The notes under the pieces: generated by a model | Database searches by the model: none | What the model was told of the DNA's origin: nothing | What the model saw: only the letters and a program-made list of their open reading frames with translations | Made by a program: the position numbers and the translations under genes | Shown: one piece after another, positions 25,447-33,951 of the stretch | Numbering within the stretch: the first letter of the stretch is position 1 | Layout: the number at the start of each line of letters is the position of its first letter | NCBI GenBank assembly: GCA_026398255.1 | Contig: JAPLTG010000035.1 | Coordinates: 39,040 to 103,039 of the forward strand | Direction: 5' to 3' | DNA from: Verrucomicrobiota bacterium | GTDB taxonomy: Bacteria; Verrucomicrobiota; Verrucomicrobiia; Chthoniobacterales; Terrimicrobiaceae | DNA length: 64,000 nt

Positions 25447-27948
25447 TTAGATTTTTTTCGAGATCCGGGTCAGACCACAGCGATTGGCGGAGGCCTCCAC
25501 GAGATCGGCCACGCGGCGTTTGAGGCGGCGGGCGCGGTGGGTAAGGAATACGACAAAGACTGCATACGGAACCCATGGCCACCAAGTGGGGGTGGCGAGT
25601 GTGAGTTGCTGGTAGGCCAGAGCGCAGATGATGATGGCATTCACGAGCAGCGTGGTGGCTACCATTTTGTTGCGAAGGTGCACACGGGTGAGGCATTTCG
25701 GGCCGCCGTGGTATTCGGTGACGGAGCGAAGCTGGATGCCCCACCAAAAGCTCCCGTAGATTTGGATATCCCAGTTTTTCCAACCAGTATCGATCGAGTA
25801 GTTCCAGCCCTCGTGCTCGAGGGCGGCGACGGTTTCCTTCAGCAAAGCCTCGCGGCCGTGTCCATTTTCACTCCAGAAGCGGATGTTGGTGATGCTTCCC
25901 CGGGTGCGTTGAAAATCCTTCTCGCGGCTGGCAATGACGGAGGTCGGGGTGCGCTTGAATTTGAGCCAGGTGAAATACCGGGCCCATCCGCGAACGAGAG
26001 GCTGGGCGAGAGCGAGAAATGCCACGAGCAAGCGAGCAGGAATCGTGTCGTGCTTGGCCTCGAGACGGGCGTGGATCATGTAGGAGAGAGCCACGAGGAG
26101 GGTGCCGCCGAACATTAAGTAGGGAACGATTCGCAGGATGGGAATCGGGATCGAGCACAGCAAAATGAAAAGCGTGAGAGCGACCCATTCGATGCTGCTG
26201 AGGTAGGCGGCGACATCGGATTGCGGGGTGGGGTAGATGGATTGGAAGAGCCCTTCGCCGAAGACGCCGTGGTAGATGACGGGCTTGTTGACGAGCCAGG
26301 TGAAGCGCGGTGCGCCGTAGATTTGGCCTTTCCATTTGGCGGTGCCGGTGGGGCCGAAAAAGATCAGGTGTTGGAATCGCAGCATGGATTCGGCTTCTCC
26401 GTAGCCCTCTTGCTGTTTTCGAAAGGCTTTCAGCGTGAAGCGGCGGTAGTGCCAAACAATCGCGGCGGGGCTGAATGCGATCACGCCTCCGCTTTGTTGA
26501 AGGCGCCAGCAGAAGTCCACATCGTCACCGGCCTTGCGGTATTCGTGGTCGAACCCGCCGACTTGATCGAACGCCCAACGGTGGAATGCCATGTTGCAGC
26601 CAGGGATGTGCTCGGCCACGACATCGGTGAGTAGGACATGGCTTGGCCCGCCGGGAGCTGCCGACACACAAGCCTGCACCCAGTTTTCCGCCGGAGGAGA
26701 AATGTTCGGGCCGCCCACGCCGGCGAAGTTGCCGCTGAGCAGAGTGCCGATGAGATAATAGAGCCAATCGGGATCGGCCATGCAGTCGCTGTCTGTGTAA
26801 ACAATCACTTCGCCCGTGGACGCGTGGGCGCCGACATTTCGAGCGAAACTCAGACCTTTGTTTTCCTGGCGGATAGTGCGCACCCAGGAATGGCGCGCGG
26901 CGATTTCGGGCGTCTCATCGGTCGATCCATCATCGACGAGGATGACTTCATAGTTGGGGTAATGGATGTCCTTGAGGGAAGCGAGGCAGCGGTCGAGGGT
27001 CTTGGCTCCATTGTAGGAGCAAACGATGACGGAGGCCTTCGGGTAGGAGGGTAACTTCACCCGGGAGGTCATCGGACCATCCCCAGAGAAAAGTTGTTTC
27101 ACCGTTTCAAAAGCTGGTTTCTTGCTGCGGTCGCGCCGGACGAGGCCGAACGACCAGTCGAGAATTTCCTGTCCCCCGCGGAACCACTCATCGGTCCACG
27201 CGTAAACAATCGTTCCCGCCAAGCCGCCACGGACGACGCTTTCGATGTGCCAGCGGAGCATTTCGGCCTGCTCCTCTTCGGGGTGGCGGATGGTATCCAT
27301 GCCGAATTCGCCGAGAATGAGAGGCTTGTCGTCGGCGAGGTTTTGGAGGCGGGCGAGGTAGCGGTCAAAATCCTCCTGGCGGTGGAGGTAGACATTGAAA
27401 GTGACGAAGTCGCTGTTCTGCGGGAGGAGGTATTCGGTCGGGGGGTAGCTCGCGTAGGAAAAAAGGGCCTTGGGATCGGCTTGGCGGCCGATGGTGATCA
27501 ATTGCTCGACGAATTCCGTGACTTCACGAGCACCGAGCCAGCGGACCATGTGGGTTGGAATTTCGTTACCCACGAGGTATCCAAAAACGGCAGGGTGACC
27601 GGCATTTTTCGTGACCCCATCGCGGACGGCGGCCTTGGCCGCTTGGCGGATTTTTCGGTTGTTGAGGAATTCGAGGTGTTCCGCCCAGGGAATGGAAATC
27701 AGGGCCCGGATGCCGAATTCCTGGCAGAGATCGAGAAACCACCGGGGTGGGACATAGTAAATCCGGACGAGGTTCACGCCGGCCTCGCGCATCAATTCAA
27801 AATCGGCGCGGGCTTTCTCTGGATTTCCGAAATGCTCGCCCTCGGAGTCGGGAGCGAAGGGGCCGTAGGTCACGCCCTTGATGAAAAACTTTTTATCTCC
27901 CTCGAAAAAAAACTTCGCACGAACGCGCACGGGACAGGATTGGCTCAC
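25447..27948 (-). CDS. glycoside hydrolase clan A / family 2 glycosyltransferase membrane fusion
   Basis: The 833-residue protein joins three parts. Residues 14-285 resemble a TIM-barrel glycoside hydrolase: FIKGVTYGPFAP, then the clan GH-A acid/base pair Asn128-Glu129 in YLVGNEIP and a likely nucleophile Glu214 in LILGEFGMD. Residues 305-520 are a GT-A family 2 glycosyltransferase with SVIVCSYNGAKTLDRCLASL, DDGS at 339-342, the metal-binding DSD at 386-388 and GDDVDFCWRL near 474-483. Residues 585-665 and 763-803 contain membrane helices. Between these helices lies a cytosolic-looking domain of unknown type (residues 670-760). The start is GTG. It probably builds or remodels a surface polysaccharide; substrate and linkage are unknown. 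Confidence 0.85.
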   Translation of the reverse strand: MSQSCPVRVRAKFFFEGDKKFFIKGVTYGPFAPDSEGEHFGNPEKARADFELMREAGVNLVRIYYVPPRWFLDLCQEFGIRALISIPWAEHLEFLNNRKIRQAAKAAVRDGVTKNAGHPAVFGYLVGNEIPTHMVRWLGAREVTEFVEQLITIGRQADPKALFSYASYPPTEYLLPQNSDFVTFNVYLHRQEDFDRYLARLQNLADDKPLILGEFGMDTIRHPEEEQAEMLRWHIESVVRGGLAGTIVYAWTDEWFRGGQEILDWSFGLVRRDRSKKPAFETVKQLFSGDGPMTSRVKLPSYPKASVIVCSYNGAKTLDRCLASLKDIHYPNYEVILVDDGSTDETPEIAARHSWVRTIRQENKGLSFARNVGAHASTGEVIVYTDSDCMADPDWLYYLIGTLLSGNFAGVGGPNISPPAENWVQACVSAAPGGPSHVLLTDVVAEHIPGCNMAFHRWAFDQVGGFDHEYRKAGDDVDFCWRLQQSGGVIAFSPAAIVWHYRRFTLKAFRKQQEGYGEAESMLRFQHLIFFGPTGTAKWKGQIYGAPRFTWLVNKPVIYHGVFGEGLFQSIYPTPQSDVAAYLSSIEWVALTLFILLCSIPIPILRIVPYLMFGGTLLVALSYMIHARLEAKHDTIPARLLVAFLALAQPLVRGWARYFTWLKFKRTPTSVIASREKDFQRTRGSITNIRFWSENGHGREALLKETVAALEHEGWNYSIDTGWKNWDIQIYGSFWWGIQLRSVTEYHGGPKCLTRVHLRNKMVATTLLVNAIIICALAYQQLTLATPTWWPWVPYAVFVVFLTHRARRLKRRVADLVEASANRCGLTRISKKI

Positions 27949-28073
27949 GGCGGGAAGGTATCCATCGAGGCTTTCAAAAGGCGAGTTCGCTTTTTGCTTG
28001 GGGCGATCAATCTGGAAACGGAGTTATCGGAACACGTTTCGTGTTCTGCTACCGGGAACAGCGGTTTTCGGTA

Positions 28074-30110
28074 TCAAAACGGCTCGTCGTCCATCGGGAG
28101 CGGGTCGCCACCCCATTTTGCGGAAGGGGTGGGTGACACATCCCACACTTCGAGAAGTTCCTCTGGAATCTCCCGGAGAAAGCGCGAGGGAGTCTGAAAA
28201 ATTTCGCCATAGCCCGCGCCAAGACGCATTTCGGGGTAGCTGAGGTAGAGTTCATCCATGCAGCGGGTGACGCCCACATAGAACAGGCGGCGCTCCTCCT
28301 CGAGGCCGGCGGGGTCTTCGAGGCTGCGGCTGCTGGGAAACATCCCGTCAGCCAGCCAGATCAGGAAAACCACACGCCACTCGAGGCCTTTCGCCTGATG
28401 GAGGGTGGAGAGGGTGATCTTCTCGGTCTCAGCCGCCCCCGCGAAGGCGTCGGCCGTTTCGAGACCACCGAGGAGGGCGAGTTGAGAAAGAAAATCCGAG
28501 GCGGATTCAAACTGGCCGGCGAAAGTTTGGAGAGTCTGCAAATCCTCGCGGCGGGCATCGTAGTTCGGGAATTTGCCCTTCATGTAATCGTCGTAGATCG
28601 CGAAGAGGACGCATTCGATCATGGCCGCGGGACCGAGCGGGGCGCCTTGTGGCACGAGGTCGGCGAGGGTGAGAACAAGTTGCGACCATTCCTTTGCGGC
28701 CTTGGAGGGGACTTTGGCTTCGGCGAGTCGGGCGAAGTCGGTGGAGCCGGCAAGGAGTGTTTGGGTCCGCTCCCAAAGGGTTTCAGCCGTCTTGTTGCCG
28801 ATCCCGGGGAGAAGTCGCACGATGCGCTTGAAGGACATTTCATCGCGCGGGTTGACGGTGAATTTGAGAAACGCGGCGACATCCTTGATGTGGGCTTGCT
28901 CGAAAAACCGGAGTCCACTGGTGATCGAAAAGGGAATGCCGCGCTTGGTGAATTCCAACTGCACTTCCATCGAGTGGTAGTGCGCCCGGTAGAGCACGGC
29001 CATTTGCTCGAGCGGGATGCCCTCGTCGAGGAGTTCCATCACACGCTGGGCGACGAAGGCGGCTTGCTGGGAATTGGTCGGGAGGGCGACAAGGGCTGGT
29101 TTGACGGCGTGTGGCTTGCGGATGGGGGCAAGGGTTTTTGGAAACTGGCGTTCGTTTCCGCCGATGGCGGCGTTGGCGACTTCGAGGACTTGGGGGACGC
29201 TTCGATAGTTCGTTTCGATTTTAAAAACGCGCGAGCCCGGGTGGTTTTTGGGAAATTGGAGGATGTTTTCGAAATTCGCGCCGCGCCAGGAGTAGATGCT
29301 CTGGGCGTCGTCTCCCACGACCATGAGATTGCCGTGGTGGGCTGCGAGGAGGTCGATGAGTTCCGACTGGAGGCGGTTCGTATCCTGGTATTCATCGACG
29401 AGGATTTGCTGGAAGCGGCGCTGGTAAAGAGCGGCGACTTCGGGGTGGGTCAGGAAAAGCTCGAGGGTTTTGGAAAGAAGGTCATCGAAATCCATCGAGT
29501 TCGCCTCGCGCTTTCTGGCTTCGTAGGCGGCTTGGATTTTCTCGATCTCCGGAGCGAGGGGAATGAAGTAGCGGTATTTTTCGCCGAGGATTTTGCCAAC
29601 GGGGGCGGCGGTGTTGATGGCGAGGCTGAAGATATCGGAGAGGACACCGGCTTTGGGGAATTTGCGGGTGGTATCTACGAGACCCTGTTTCGCGACCACG
29701 GCGGCGATCATTTCCTCCGAGTCGTCGCGGTCCATGATGGAAAATCCCTCGCGGAACCCGATGTCAGCGGCGTGGCGGCGGAGGATGCGGTTCCCGATCG
29801 AGTGGAATGTGCCGCCCCAGAGTCCATCGGCCGCACCGGGCAGGAGGTTGTGGACGCGCTCCACCATTTCGCGGGCGGCTTTGTTGGTGAAAGTGAGCAG
29901 AAGGATGGAGCCGGCGGGGATGCCTTGTTCCAAAAGCCAGGCGACTCGATAAGTGAGTGTGCGGGTTTTTCCACTGCCTGCGCCGGCGATCACCAAGGAT
30001 CTGCCGGGTGAGGAGGTGACGGCAGCGAATTGCTCGGGGTTGAGTTCCTTCTCGAAATCGATGCCCGAATCCGGGCGAGCCGGGGAGTGAAGTGTGTAGG
30101 AACGCGACAA
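28074..30110 (-). CDS. UvrD/PcrA-type superfamily 1 DNA helicase
   Basis: This is a 3'-5' DNA helicase of 678 residues. Motif Ia and the Walker A AGAGSGKTRTLTYRVA are at about residues 42-57 after the Q motif LNPEQFAAV. Motif II is in ILVDEYQDTN, motif III is GDDAQSIYSWRGA, and motifs IV-VI lie in KIETNYRSVPQVL, LSTLHQAKGLEW and EERRLFYVGVTR. The UvrD, PcrA and Rep types cannot be separated by eye. It is 6 nt from the carboxypeptidase gene upstream and may share its transcript. Roles in repair or replication restart are expected. Confidence 0.93.
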   Translation of the reverse strand: MSRSYTLHSPARPDSGIDFEKELNPEQFAAVTSSPGRSLVIAGAGSGKTRTLTYRVAWLLEQGIPAGSILLLTFTNKAAREMVERVHNLLPGAADGLWGGTFHSIGNRILRRHAADIGFREGFSIMDRDDSEEMIAAVVAKQGLVDTTRKFPKAGVLSDIFSLAINTAAPVGKILGEKYRYFIPLAPEIEKIQAAYEARKREANSMDFDDLLSKTLELFLTHPEVAALYQRRFQQILVDEYQDTNRLQSELIDLLAAHHGNLMVVGDDAQSIYSWRGANFENILQFPKNHPGSRVFKIETNYRSVPQVLEVANAAIGGNERQFPKTLAPIRKPHAVKPALVALPTNSQQAAFVAQRVMELLDEGIPLEQMAVLYRAHYHSMEVQLEFTKRGIPFSITSGLRFFEQAHIKDVAAFLKFTVNPRDEMSFKRIVRLLPGIGNKTAETLWERTQTLLAGSTDFARLAEAKVPSKAAKEWSQLVLTLADLVPQGAPLGPAAMIECVLFAIYDDYMKGKFPNYDARREDLQTLQTFAGQFESASDFLSQLALLGGLETADAFAGAAETEKITLSTLHQAKGLEWRVVFLIWLADGMFPSSRSLEDPAGLEEERRLFYVGVTRCMDELYLSYPEMRLGAGYGEIFQTPSRFLREIPEELLEVWDVSPTPSAKWGGDPLPMDDEPF

Positions 30111-30116
30111 GGCGGA

Positions 30117-30950
30117 TTAGTTGTTGGCCAGACGGGTTGTCTTGACTTCTGAGGGGGACATTTTGAGGCCGTGGGCAAGGAGTTTGGCGGATTCCTCGGC
30201 GACGACGCCTTTGGTCGATCCGAGCACCACGGCAATACAATTGCGGCCATTGTGTGATCCGCTCGAGATGAGGCAATGGCCGGCGGCGTTGGTGTAGCCG
30301 GTCTTCATTCCATTGCAAAAGGAGTAGGTGCGCAGGAGGCGGTTGGTATTTCGGAGTGGAACGACTTTTCCGGAGGAGAAACGAAAATCGTAGTTTTTGG
30401 TGTTCATGATTTGGCGGAGGGTTGGGTTGCGGTAGGCCATGCGAGCGACGCGGGCCATGTCTCTGGCGGTTGAGTATTGGCCGGAGGCTGGAAGGCCATT
30501 GGGGTTCACAAAATTCGAGGAAGTGCCGCCGAGTTCCTTAATGCGGTTGGTCATTTTGCGGGCAAAGGCCTCGATGCTTCCGGCGTTGTCGCGGGCCAGG
30601 GCGCGGGCGACGTCGTTGCTGCTGCGAATCATCAGGGCGTGGAGGAGTTCGCGGCGGGTGTAGGTCTGGCCAGGCTTGATGTAGAGTTTGAAAGGCTCGC
30701 ACTGGGTATCGATCAACTCGATGGTGACTTTTTTATCCAGGTCGCCCGACTCGGCGATGATCAGGGCGGTGAGGAGCTTTTGGGTGCTGGCGACCGCGCG
30801 CTGGTCGGTGTCGTTTTTTTTGTAGATCACTTGGCCGGTATTCGCATCGAGAAGAATGGCCGATTTGGCATTCACAGAAATCTGAGCCGATGCGGTAACG
30901 GAGGAGATAAGTGGCAGGGCGAGGGCGGCGAGGAGCGCGGGAAATCGCAT
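30117..30950 (-). CDS. D-alanyl-D-alanine carboxypeptidase (penicillin-binding protein, S11 family)
   Basis: This low-molecular-weight PBP trims the terminal D-Ala from peptidoglycan stem peptides in the periplasm. The 277-residue precursor has a signal peptide (MRFPALLAALALPLISSVTASA, cleavage near residue 22). The three active-site motifs are present: Ser55-x-x-Lys58 in STQK, Ser110-x-Asn112 in SSN, and Lys216-Thr-Gly218 in KTG. There is no C-terminal PBP5-like beta domain or membrane anchor, so it is a minimal S11 enzyme. It sits between the TPR gene and the helicase gene on the minus strand. Confidence 0.92.
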   Translation of the reverse strand: MRFPALLAALALPLISSVTASAQISVNAKSAILLDANTGQVIYKKNDTDQRAVASTQKLLTALIIAESGDLDKKVTIELIDTQCEPFKLYIKPGQTYTRRELLHALMIRSSNDVARALARDNAGSIEAFARKMTNRIKELGGTSSNFVNPNGLPASGQYSTARDMARVARMAYRNPTLRQIMNTKNYDFRFSSGKVVPLRNTNRLLRTYSFCNGMKTGYTNAAGHCLISSGSHNGRNCIAVVLGSTKGVVAEESAKLLAHGLKMSPSEVKTTRLANN

Positions 30951-30959
30951 GTGAAGAGG

Positions 30960-31619
30960 TCAGGGATTGGAGTTGGTGGAACGGAATAGTTTTTCCATCG
31001 AGGGGTCTTTTTCAACCCCGAGTTCAACGGCTTTGAAATAATGGCGCTTGGCCAGTTCGATGGCGGCGGGTTTTTCCTGGAGGTAGAAAACAGCGAGATT
31101 GTAGTGGGCGTCGGCGTAGGCGGGGTCGAGTTCCACGGCGCGGCGGAGTTGTTGCTGGGCTCCGTAAATCCAGCCTTCGCGGCCGACCACCACGCCGAGG
31201 AAATTCCGGACGCGGGGGTTGTTCGGATCGTGCAGAGCCGCTTGGGAAAGGGCAGCGAGGGCTTCGGGAAAGCGGTTTTGGTCCATGTAAATCATCCCGA
31301 GGGTCAGCCAGGCCGGGGCGGTTTCGAGTCGCTGGCGGACGGCTTGTTTGAGGAGGTTTTCGGATTTCGCGGGATCGCCCGAGTAGAATTCGACCATGCC
31401 GAGATTCACGAGGCCCATTTGATTTTGAGGATCGAGCGAGAGGACGCGCTCGTAGGCGCGGCGGGCGGTGGCGTAGTCCTTGGCCTCGAAAGCGCGGTTT
31501 CCCTCGGCGACGGCCTCGGCGAGGATGCGCGGGGTGAATTTGGCGGGAGCTTCTTGGGCGGGGAGCGATGGGGCGAATACAAGCCCGAACGCGAGGATGG
31601 CTCCGAGCGCGAGCCTCAT
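30960..31619 (-). CDS. exported TPR protein
   Basis: The 219-residue precursor has a signal peptide (MRLALGAILAFGLVFAPSLPA). About four tetratricopeptide repeats follow, for example NRAFEAKDYATARRAYERVL, APAWLTLGMIYMDQNRFPEA and AYADAHYNLAVFYL. TPR domains serve as protein-binding scaffolds. Its position between proC and a peptidoglycan carboxypeptidase, with a 4-nt overlap to proC and a 9-nt gap to the PBP gene, suggests an envelope role, which is inference. Confidence 0.85.
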   Translation of the reverse strand: MRLALGAILAFGLVFAPSLPAQEAPAKFTPRILAEAVAEGNRAFEAKDYATARRAYERVLSLDPQNQMGLVNLGMVEFYSGDPAKSENLLKQAVRQRLETAPAWLTLGMIYMDQNRFPEALAALSQAALHDPNNPRVRNFLGVVVGREGWIYGAQQQLRRAVELDPAYADAHYNLAVFYLQEKPAAIELAKRHYFKAVELGVEKDPSMEKLFRSTNSNP

Positions 31620-32413
31620 TTTCCAGCCAGTTCGCCGGAACGGCGTTCGGCGGCGCGAACCGCTTCGATAAATGCGGCGCGGACTCCCCGGTTTTCGAGT
31701 TCCGTCAGTGCGGCGGCGGTGGTTCCGCCGGGGCTGGTGACCATTTCGCGCAGCACGGCGGGGTGTTCCGAAGTGGCTTTCGCGAGTTCGGCCGCGCCGA
31801 GGACGGTTTGGATCGCGAGATCTTGGGAGAGCTTGCGGGGAAGTCCACAGGAGACTCCGCCATCGGCGAGGGCCTCGATCATCAAAAAGACATAGGCCGG
31901 GCCGCTACCGCTCAGGCCAGTGACGGCATCGAGGAGTTTTTCTTCGACGGGGTAAACCTCGCCAATGCTCGAAAAAATCGACTCTGCCAGTTCACTATCC
32001 TGCGGCGTGGCATCCGAGCCGGCGGCGTAGGCCGTGGCGGAGCGTCCAACAATCGCAGCGGTGTTCGGCATGGCGCGAACGACCCGGGCGCCGGGAGCGA
32101 GGTTTTGGAGGGTTTCGAGGGAAAGCCCGGCGGCAATCGAGATGAGGAGTTTATTTTTTAAATGCGCGCCCGTTTGTTTCAGAGCCTTCGCAGCATCTTG
32201 GGGCTTCACGCACAAAATCAGAACGGGAGACTCGGCGGCGGCTTCGGCATTTTCCGAAACAATTTTGATCGAGGTGGCATCGCGGAGGCTTTGGAGCAAA
32301 TCGGGCTCCGGGCAGGCGGCGACGATATCCGAGGGCTCGCAAACATTGGCCCGCAGCATTCCTTGAATGATGGCCGAGGCCATGCGGCCGGCGCCGAGAA
32401 ACGCATATTTCAT
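31616..32413 (-). CDS. proC: pyrroline-5-carboxylate reductase
   Basis: ProC reduces pyrroline-5-carboxylate to proline with NAD(P)H. The 265-residue protein starts MKYAFLGAGRMASAIIQGML, a Rossmann dinucleotide-binding motif. The C-terminal signature TVTGLSGSGPAYVFLMIEAL appears here as DAVTGLSGSGPAYVFLMIEA near residue 160, followed by SPGGTTAAALTELENRGVR. The length is normal. Its stop overlaps the start of the TPR gene. Confidence 0.95.
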   Translation of the reverse strand: MKYAFLGAGRMASAIIQGMLRANVCEPSDIVAACPEPDLLQSLRDATSIKIVSENAEAAAESPVLILCVKPQDAAKALKQTGAHLKNKLLISIAAGLSLETLQNLAPGARVVRAMPNTAAIVGRSATAYAAGSDATPQDSELAESIFSSIGEVYPVEEKLLDAVTGLSGSGPAYVFLMIEALADGGVSCGLPRKLSQDLAIQTVLGAAELAKATSEHPAVLREMVTSPGGTTAAALTELENRGVRAAFIEAVRAAERRSGELAGK

Positions 32414-32490
32414 GGCCGAAAAGCTAGTGGGGAGCAGGGCATTTGCAAAGACTGTCGTGAGTGGGATGCGGGGCTACTTGGGGGATTGAC

Positions 32491-32517
32491 CACAGAGGAC
32501 ACAGAGCGCACAGAGGG
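32491..32517 (+). repeat. three tandem 9-nt units (CACAGAGNN)
   Basis: Three 9-nt units, CACAGAGGA, CACAGAGCG and CACAGAGGG, follow one another in the gap between proC and the DUF2017 gene. A related sequence, CACAGGGACACGGAGAGG, occurs on the minus strand at 63232-63249. Motifs of this type are scattered in intergenic regions of several bacterial genomes; their role is not known. Confidence 0.6.
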
Positions 32518-32525
32518 GTAGTGGA

Positions 32526-33014
32526 TCAGTCGAGGAGGGAGACGAGCCATTCCTGCATGAGGCCGTAGATGCTGAGTTGGAGGAGGGCGTAATCGCGCAG
32601 GTCTTCGAGGTTTTCCGGTTGGCGGGACATCTCGGCTTCGGAAAATCCATGAGATTCGACGAGGGCGAGGCGGGCTTGGTTGAGGGCGCTGAGCCAGTGG
32701 TCGATGTGGTTTCGGGGAATGAGCAGGGAGCCGTGGCCTTTTTTATCAGCAGAAGAGCGGCGGAGGTCGGCATCGACGACCTCGCGGGAGGAGGCGAAGG
32801 CGCTGTGGAGGTCGGGTTGGACGAAGGCTTTCCAGTCCTCTCGCAAGTCCTCGGCCTCGGGGTCGGTCGTTGGGGATTGATAAAACCTGGCTTCCACGCG
32901 CGGGTCGTCGAGTTCGGCGGAGGTCCGGATTTCGGTGAGCATTTTGTGGAGCAGGGGATCGATGCCTTCGAAGAGCACGCCGCCGTCCTGGAGAATGCTG
33001 ATGCCAATTTTCAT
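32526..33014 (-). CDS. DUF2017-like protein, ClpS-linked
   Basis: The 162-residue protein starts MKIGISILQDGGVLFEGIDP. It resembles the actinobacterial DUF2017 family in its middle RFYQSPTTDPEAEDLREDW and its C-terminal half, with HWLSALNQARLALVESHGF and a final YGLMQEWLVSLL. It looks helical, soluble and acidic. Its start codon overlaps the clpS stop by 4 nt, so the two are translationally coupled. DUF2017 genes also neighbour clpS in actinobacteria, which points to a role linked to ClpS or Clp proteolysis. No biochemical function is known to me. Confidence 0.7.
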   Translation of the reverse strand: MKIGISILQDGGVLFEGIDPLLHKMLTEIRTSAELDDPRVEARFYQSPTTDPEAEDLREDWKAFVQPDLHSAFASSREVVDADLRRSSADKKGHGSLLIPRNHIDHWLSALNQARLALVESHGFSEAEMSRQPENLEDLRDYALLQLSIYGLMQEWLVSLLD

Positions 33015-33301
33015 TGGGCCGGATTTTTTTCCAGAGTGGAGAGGAGGAGGTGGGAGTGGAGTTGTTGGACATACAACTCGGCCTCCTCGCGGGAGCCGCT
33101 CCAGACGATCGAGCGTCCGCTTTTGTGGACTTCCATCATGTGGCGTTCGGCTTTTTCGCGGGGAAATCCAAAGACTCGGCGGAAGACCATGGCGACATAG
33201 CTCATGAGGTTCACAGGGTCGTTGTGAACCACAACATTCCAGACGGAATCGAGATCGGATTTGTCCTTGGTCTTGATTTCGGGAGTGTCGAGCGCGGGCA
33301 T
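33011..33301 (-). CDS. clpS: ATP-dependent Clp protease adaptor ClpS
   Basis: ClpS delivers N-end-rule substrates to the ClpAP (or ClpCP) protease. From MPALDTPEIKTKDKSDLD at 33301 the product is 96 residues, the normal size; the frame is open further upstream but in low-complexity shadow sequence. The core VWNVVVHNDPVNLMSYVAMV has the substrate-binding Asn-Asp pair, and HMMEVHKSGRSIVWSG matches the second conserved helix and turn. It overlaps the DUF2017-like gene by 4 nt and lies 13 nt after the UreF-like gene. Confidence 0.93.
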   Translation of the reverse strand: MPALDTPEIKTKDKSDLDSVWNVVVHNDPVNLMSYVAMVFRRVFGFPREKAERHMMEVHKSGRSIVWSGSREEAELYVQQLHSHLLLSTLEKNPAQ

Positions 33302-33314
33302 CTCGGGGATGGGA

Positions 33315-33875
33315 TCAGGCGGCGTAGAGCGAGGTTGTGGCTGGCTTGGCGCCGGCGAGGCAAGCCTCGAGAATTGGCCAAAGCAAGTCGATCGGTGCGG
33401 CACGCATTTCGAGGAACAGCAGGGCGGCGCGGGTGGTTGGGAGGGGGATGTGGAAAACGGCGGCACGGGCGGCGAAGACGACGGCGAGGTGGCCCGGGGA
33501 GGAGCTGGAATCAACGGCGGCGAGGAATTTGAGGAGGGCGGGTTCGTTGGCGGGGGCGGAAAATTGGGTGGCGAGTTGGCGTCCGGCGGTGCGGGAGGAT
33601 TTGGCCAAGGGTCCGGCGAGTTGGAGATCGAGTTTCTGGTCGACTTCGATTAATTCGCGGCATCCGATTTTTCCGACGGCGAGGGCGGCTTCGAGGGCGG
33701 GCGAAAGACAGGGAATCCACACGGAGTCTCGCCAGTTGGTGAGTTCCGACGACGAGGCGGGATTGCCGTGGAAGGTGGCGGGTCCCATCGAATCGAGGCA
33801 GGGGGCACAGAGCCGGGCGACGCGAAAGATTTCGACGCGCATTTCTGTTGGTGACATTTCCCCGGCTGATTTCAT
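33315..33875 (-). CDS. UreF-like protein (orphan urease accessory homologue)
   Basis: The 186-residue protein is mostly alpha-helical. Its central region, ELIEVDQKLDLQLAGPLAKS followed by SRTAGRQLA, and its C-terminal HLAVVFAARAAVFHIPLPTT resemble the UreF consensus (LDxxLxxxRLxxExReASRxxGRRLL, then HxxVxFGxxAAxxGxPLExAL). UreF is a GTPase-activating partner of UreG in urease nickel loading. No urease structural or accessory genes are in the window. The resemblance is by eye and may be to the wider fold. The first residues are uncertain; a second Met at 33857 is possible. It lies between flhA and clpS on the same strand. Confidence 0.5.
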   Translation of the reverse strand: MKSAGEMSPTEMRVEIFRVARLCAPCLDSMGPATFHGNPASSSELTNWRDSVWIPCLSPALEAALAVGKIGCRELIEVDQKLDLQLAGPLAKSSRTAGRQLATQFSAPANEPALLKFLAAVDSSSSPGHLAVVFAARAAVFHIPLPTTRAALLFLEMRAAPIDLLWPILEACLAGAKPATTSLYAA

Positions 33876-33951
33876 CGGGAAAACCTAGCAGGTCATGGAA
33901 AAATCGCAGGGGGAAAATGACGCGCTGCGAATTTTTTGGAAAGGGGGAGAA

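Noticed and set aside
24595..26118. A 507-codon plus-strand frame across queA and the GH-GT gene
   Set aside because: It spans two well-recognised minus-strand genes and their gap, with no recognisable domain.
28030..28046. A GAACACG/CGTGTTC hairpin as a terminator for the UvrD-type gene
   Set aside because: The 7-bp stem is followed by no T-run on the minus strand, so it was not listed as a terminator.
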